Source: Ascaris suum
Taxonomy: Eukaryota > Nematoda > Chromadorea > Rhabditida > Ascarididae
NCBI GenBank assembly: GCA_013433145.1
Contig: CM024173.1
Span: forward strand, 9,258,322-9,322,321
Reading direction: 5' to 3'
DNA: 64,000 nt
Shown here: positions 59,555-64,000 of the stretch, one piece after another
Position numbering within the stretch: position 1 is the first letter of the stretch
Layout of the letters: each line of letters starts with the position of its first letter
Notes under the pieces: generated by a model
Seen by the model: the letters and a program-made list of their open reading frames with translations, nothing else
The model's database searches: none
Told to the model about the DNA's origin: nothing
Made by a program: the position numbers and the translations under genes

Positions 59555-62500
59555 ATGGCAGCCGGCGTGGATGTGGTGAGTGAAGAGGAGGCGGCAGAGG
59601 TAGTAGAATGGAAAGCATTCGATGGTGCATTTGTTCGTGCAGATGCCGTACTTTTGATCTATAAGACGGAAAACGGTGAGACGAAACGACTCAAAACACC
59701 TACTAGTGGGGGTGGTTACGCTTGACCCGGCCGTCAAGAAAGGAGAGGTGAGTTGTTAGACCCTTTTTCCCGTGCAGATGTACCCCATATTGAAGGGTCG
59801 CACCTTTGACCTTCTGCAGCTCAGCCATTGAATGGACATAAATGGCTTTAATTTGCATGAGTTAGAGACTTACATTATGCAGTGATTATCTGTTCGTTAT
59901 GTAGATGCATTGAATTTGCTCATATAATAAGGCATAGTTATCGGTGAACGTTGGTGCTTCCTCATTTAACGGACACTGTCCGCAATTGCAGCTTGTAAAC
60001 ACATTTTTACTCACAAACACATATTGTATTTTTGTACTTCGTCATCATTAAGGGAGACGATTATTGTGCATGATCGCATTACTCAGGCAACATTTTCTTC
60101 AATTCGTTCCAATAAATTTTGAATTTTCCTCATTGAAAAAATTCTTTCCGGAAGTGCGTCAAGTGCAATTTTGAACTCGTTGAAAAAAAAATGTGAACAG
60201 ATATGTTTAATTTTAGTTAATTGATTATGTGTTACTCAAGTTTATTTTAGTGATCGTTTAACGAGCCATTCTCTGATATAAATTTCAACGAGCATTTGCC
60301 ACCAAATGATTTAATTGTTCTCTTTATTCACCACTGCCGAAGTGACAGATTTCTTCGCCATACAATAATCTTCAGTCATACAGTTCACTTCGATACACCA
60401 ATTTTAAAAGATGTTATAAAAATCTAAAGTTGGCAAAAGACGGCATAAATATGACATCGGTCTAATTTTTATTTCGACTCTGCGAATCACTTTTCGAAAT
60501 ATTGAAGCATTTTATTCAATTGGCGGCAGCAGATCTCCATCGTCAAAAGAGGCAGAATATAGCAACAATATTAAAAATACATATAGGAGGTGAAAATGTT
60601 AAGGCTTCAGTGTGAATATCACTCAGATGTGCCCATAACATTCACTAATAACATATTTATTGCACTTCTCACAGTAATCCGGCTAGGAGTATTTGCAGTC
60701 GTGGGGCAGCTGTCTTCACAGGAAGAATGATATTTACAAGTATCACACCTGTTGACATGCGCTCGAATTTTTAAACGATTCGTTCACACTGTCACTGGGA
60801 GCAAACTCGTGACACTTTAGAATCTTGATCAGGGTGACCCGTAGATCCTTCTCTAGCCTCAGCCATCTTGCTTACAAATCATTTTACAGCTTTTTCCGCT
60901 CAGTGCATCTTTGTTGTTTTTGCAGAAATCACTTCAACATATATAGGCGATGAGATCACCTTAAAATATGAAATCTTTGTTCTACATGCGCTATTTTTTG
61001 CCGATGGCTTTTGAAATTGGCTGATGAAATGAATGAGATGCAGGTGTGTATATCGTGTCAGCCATTCTGGCATACTCCTCTTCTCATTACTTCTTCTTCG
61101 GAGTTGAAATTCATTAATTTAATCCTCTAGTTGTTGCAGTTGAAAGTATTATTGATCGTACTTCGTGCAAATCGGCAGACCAATCTTGCAGAAATTGAAG
61201 AAAGGTGTGGTGGTGGCACATATCGATGAATGCAGGCATGCGATCGTCATTAAGGACATGTGTGGCTCTTGTGGAAAAGACCTCAGGGAGTTCCGTCTTG
61301 CTATGACTTGCAACGATATTTTGATGAGTAGTTATCGCGAAATCAGCAATATAAAGAAATATTTTATTTAAAGGATGAGGGATTGAAGTAATGCAGTGGA
61401 ATACCAAACAGAACATATGCAACGTTCTTTCGACACTTTCAGAAGCGTAAAAGTATATATTGTGAATAGAGGGAATTTTGAATTAGATCTCGATTGGTTC
61501 GATTGATGAGGTACGATGGCCGATTGATGGTAAGGAAACATATGCAAGGATGGCGGCGCATATTCACATGCGCCATTCCACATTGTTTTGCCATGCCTCC
61601 ACCAATCGCAATCGTCTCGCTTACACATACGTCGCTGTATTTGCCAGAGTATCATTAGTAAATTGCAAGCGAATGTACCCGCCATCATTGGCAATTTATT
61701 CTTGATCTCACCTCAGAAGTTATCCTTATTCCCATGAAAAAAAACGTTATATTGGGACTTTCTCTAAGGCCGTTTGGGAGTGAATATTTTTGCATTTGGT
61801 TGCATGTGCACGTTTCATGGGGGATTGCTTGCAGAAAAGATGGAATGGCAGGGCAGCGAGTGGAGCCGAGCTTGGCCAACGTTTCGATGATACATCATGT
61901 GCCAGAACTCATTGTTTCCGATGAGGTGTGTTGCGACCTCTCTCATTTTATGTTATTTTCCACTTTAAAAGGCTATCAATGGCACTGTTACATCTCGCGA
62001 TTTTAAATCTATTCTAGAAGTTTAATGCTATAATGCACGAAGGCATTAGACGGATTTCCTCATATCCACTTTGATCTACTTTCGTCTCGATTAGTTTGAT
62101 TTCGAATTATTATCCAAATATGCAAAATCATTAGCTATTTTGCATAAATTTTGCAATGCTTTTCTCGCTTATGAACGAACTTTACACCAATCGTCTTCTT
62201 GATTTAATATATTCGTTTCCTTATTTTCACCACTTATAAACGAGGTGTTACTTAGAATTCGGATATATTAAGTTTTCTTTTAATACTCGTCTAGCATAAT
62301 TTAGTTCTTTTGATTGACTATTTTATTCTGTGATATGTTTGTAGTTGGCGAAAAAAATCGGTAATCGCGACCAGCAGTTAGTTCTTGAATCACGAAGATT
62401 GGTATTGCTTGTTGACTTGGATCAGACGCTCATTCACACAACAAATCACGCTTTCGATATGAAGGATTCTGTGGTTAGTGATTTGTTTGGTTTTTGCTCT

Positions 62501-63337
62501 CTTTCTTGCGTTCTCTTTCTACTCGTTCAGATGAGTTTATTGCAGTAACTGCAAGTATGTTCAGACAGGAAACAAAAGTTTTCGTCTTGTCTGCGTTTCT
62601 TTCCAGCGGTATAGTTGATGGTGTTGGCGAGTAGTTGGGCTGTTTGAGACATTCTTTGGATTATAGGTCTAATTGCCTCACGTGACTTGAAAGAGTTGCT
62701 GATAGTATTCCTTCAGTAGCGTGGATAGGTAGGATGTCGGCACCTGAGCCCCTCTACATTTGACATAACAATATAAAAATGATTGAAACATTAAAAGCTA
62801 AGTGTGGCTGTATGTTCGGAGCTGAAAACAATTGATGGGAATTGGCCGATTCCCACCCAGATCACTACACTTGTTGCTGTCTTCAGTTGGAGTGTCTCTT
62901 AGGGAAACTAATGCATCGGCGCATGATTTATCATCGTATGATTAGGAAGTGCCGGGATTAATGGCATTGTGGAGCTAAATATTCTAGTTAAATTATTGCC
63001 AAATGAACATTTCGCTTTTGAATGCTGCATTCCTCGAAGTGCTGCGTGGTTAAAATTTATCCCCTAAGAGGCAGCTTTTTTTTTCATCCGAGTTATACGG
63101 TACGGTGGTAAATCGTACTGGTGAACATATCTGTATTTATATCTGACGTGTTTTAGGACGTTGTGCATTACAAATTGAGAGGTGCGGATTTCTACACGAA
63201 GATAAGGCCCTATACCCACACGTTCTTAAGGCGTATGAGTGAATTATATGAAATGCACATAATCAGTTATGGAGAACGGCAATACGCACATAAGATCGCT
63301 GAAATTCTCGATCCGGATAAGCGATACTTTGGTCATA
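59555..63337 (+). CDS. fcp-1: RNA polymerase II CTD phosphatase FCP1, 5' half
   Basis: FCP1 removes phosphate from the RNA polymerase II C-terminal repeat in the nucleus so the enzyme can be recycled. Exons: 59555-59747, 61192-61289, 61835-61925, 62345-62473, 63157-63337 (phases 0, 2, 0, 0, 1), about 230 residues, continuing past the right edge. The N-terminal biotinyl/lipoyl-like part is visible (VVEWKAFDGAFVRADAVLLI), then CRHAIVIKDMCGSCGKDLRE and VSMIHHVPELIVSDE, both close to human FCP1. The catalytic motif is LLVDLDQTLIHTT (DxDxT, with nucleophile and acid Asp), followed by KIRPYTHTFLRRMSELYEMH and ILDPDKRYFGH. Exon 1 has a frame break: the annotated frame hits TGA at 59722, while GVVTLDPAVKKGE, which fits the family and reaches a perfect donor, lies one frame over from the GGGGG at 59708-59712. 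The BRCT and later exons are outside. Confidence 0.85.
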
Positions 63338-64000
63338 GTAAGTTTCTACTTTTTTTGGACGTATTTTCAGGGGAGGTGGTAATTGCTTAGCGATATGAGT
63401 AATGTCGCATTATCGCGAGTGGCTTCTCGCCTTCTTCTAATAAACTCGCCTCTAAACTTACACGGGGAAAATCACTCTCCTCAGTGACCTCCTTTCCGTC
63501 ATGACATTCAGCAAAATAAGTAAAAGGTCTGGTTGTTTTAGTTTGCCAGACTTTAGCGATGAGCATCCTCACCTTCCTTTTTCTTGTGATCTTCGTGATT
63601 TACGTCCTTTTCAAGGTTTCATTTGAGGTGAGGCATTGCATGATTGGGTTTGATGGTGCCCTTTACCTGGGTTTTAAAGAAGCAGTAATGAGGATTTAAC
63701 ACGAAAAGCTGCTCGGGCGATTTTGTTTTTGGGAAGCAATCGGTTTTATTATTTGAGGTATGTAAGGTCAAAGTTGCGATCATTGTGCGCATTTTCGACC
63801 AACGAACGATGTTAATTTTTATGCCGTTTCGTCTCCGGATGTGTGCCTTCATATCAGAGATAAAAATTACATGGTGTACCTTATGGCATTGCCAACGTAC
63901 TGACCATTAATTGTCTTTTATCATATTTGCGAAGGACCTTTCGCCATTGCATATGAGTGTTTAGCGAAATTTTGTTATCTTATTGTGTTTTGGAATAATC
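63338..64000 (+). other. FCP1 intron to window end
   Basis: After the donor CATA|GTAAGT, no continuation of the FCP1 catalytic domain (expected to start with a segment like RILSRDE) was found, so the next exon lies beyond the window. Confidence 0.6.

Noticed and set aside
1..64000. CRISPR arrays, bacterial operons, rRNA genes and canonical tRNA genes
   Set aside because: No regularly spaced repeats, no ribosome-binding-site-led gene clusters, no rRNA-like conserved blocks and no convincing B box (GGTTCRANNCC) in tRNA context were seen.

Overview
This window looks like eukaryotic nuclear DNA from a nematode. The support is AT-rich intergenic DNA, coding sequence cut into small exons of about 60-250 bp, and T-rich splice acceptors close to the nematode TTTTCAG consensus. 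Several genes begin a few bases after a TTTCAG with no nearby upstream exon, as expected for spliced-leader trans-splicing. A roundworm of the rhabditid/strongylid type is my guess; I cannot name a species. Exon boundaries below were read by eye from splice sites, reading-phase continuity and homology. No transcript evidence was available.

Layout. (1) 1-16,909 is mostly non-coding. It holds a direct repeat at the left edge, two exon-like pieces of an immunoglobulin I-set domain (543-774) whose splice phases do not agree, a possible minus-strand exon (6,850-6,978) and a G-quadruplex-type run. (2) 16,910-35,984 (+) carries 19 phase-consistent exons of a peroxidasin: two Ig domains, a complete animal haem peroxidase domain and a short C-terminal tail. 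The N-terminal (signal peptide and leucine-rich repeat) exons were not found. The residue before the distal histidine is Ala instead of the usual haem-linking Asp. (3) 36,085-42,761 has no convincing gene, but contains a GC-rich, coding-like island at 37.37-37.89 kb. (4) 42,778-52,911 (+) holds two copies of a Myb/SANT-like (zeste-type) DNA-binding cassette. They share intron phases, two exons of identical length (105 and 133 bp) and a second conserved motif. The second copy continues into a leucine-zipper-like coiled coil. They are either neighbouring paralogues or one gene with an internal duplication. (5) 53-59.1 kb holds several orphan exons, one of which (55,743-55,964) fits as an alternative last exon of the Myb/SANT gene. 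(6) 59,555 to the right edge (+) is the 5' half of FCP1, the RNA polymerase II CTD phosphatase, including its DLDQT catalytic motif. Its first exon carries a one-base frame break at a run of five G.

All confident genes are on the + strand. They do not form an obvious pathway: an extracellular-matrix peroxidase, one or two DNA-binding regulators and a general transcription phosphatase. The main points for a second look are the duplicated Myb/SANT cassette with its uncharacterised 'F-D-E-D-YRWL-GF' module, the peroxidasin active-site substitution, and the frame break in FCP1.
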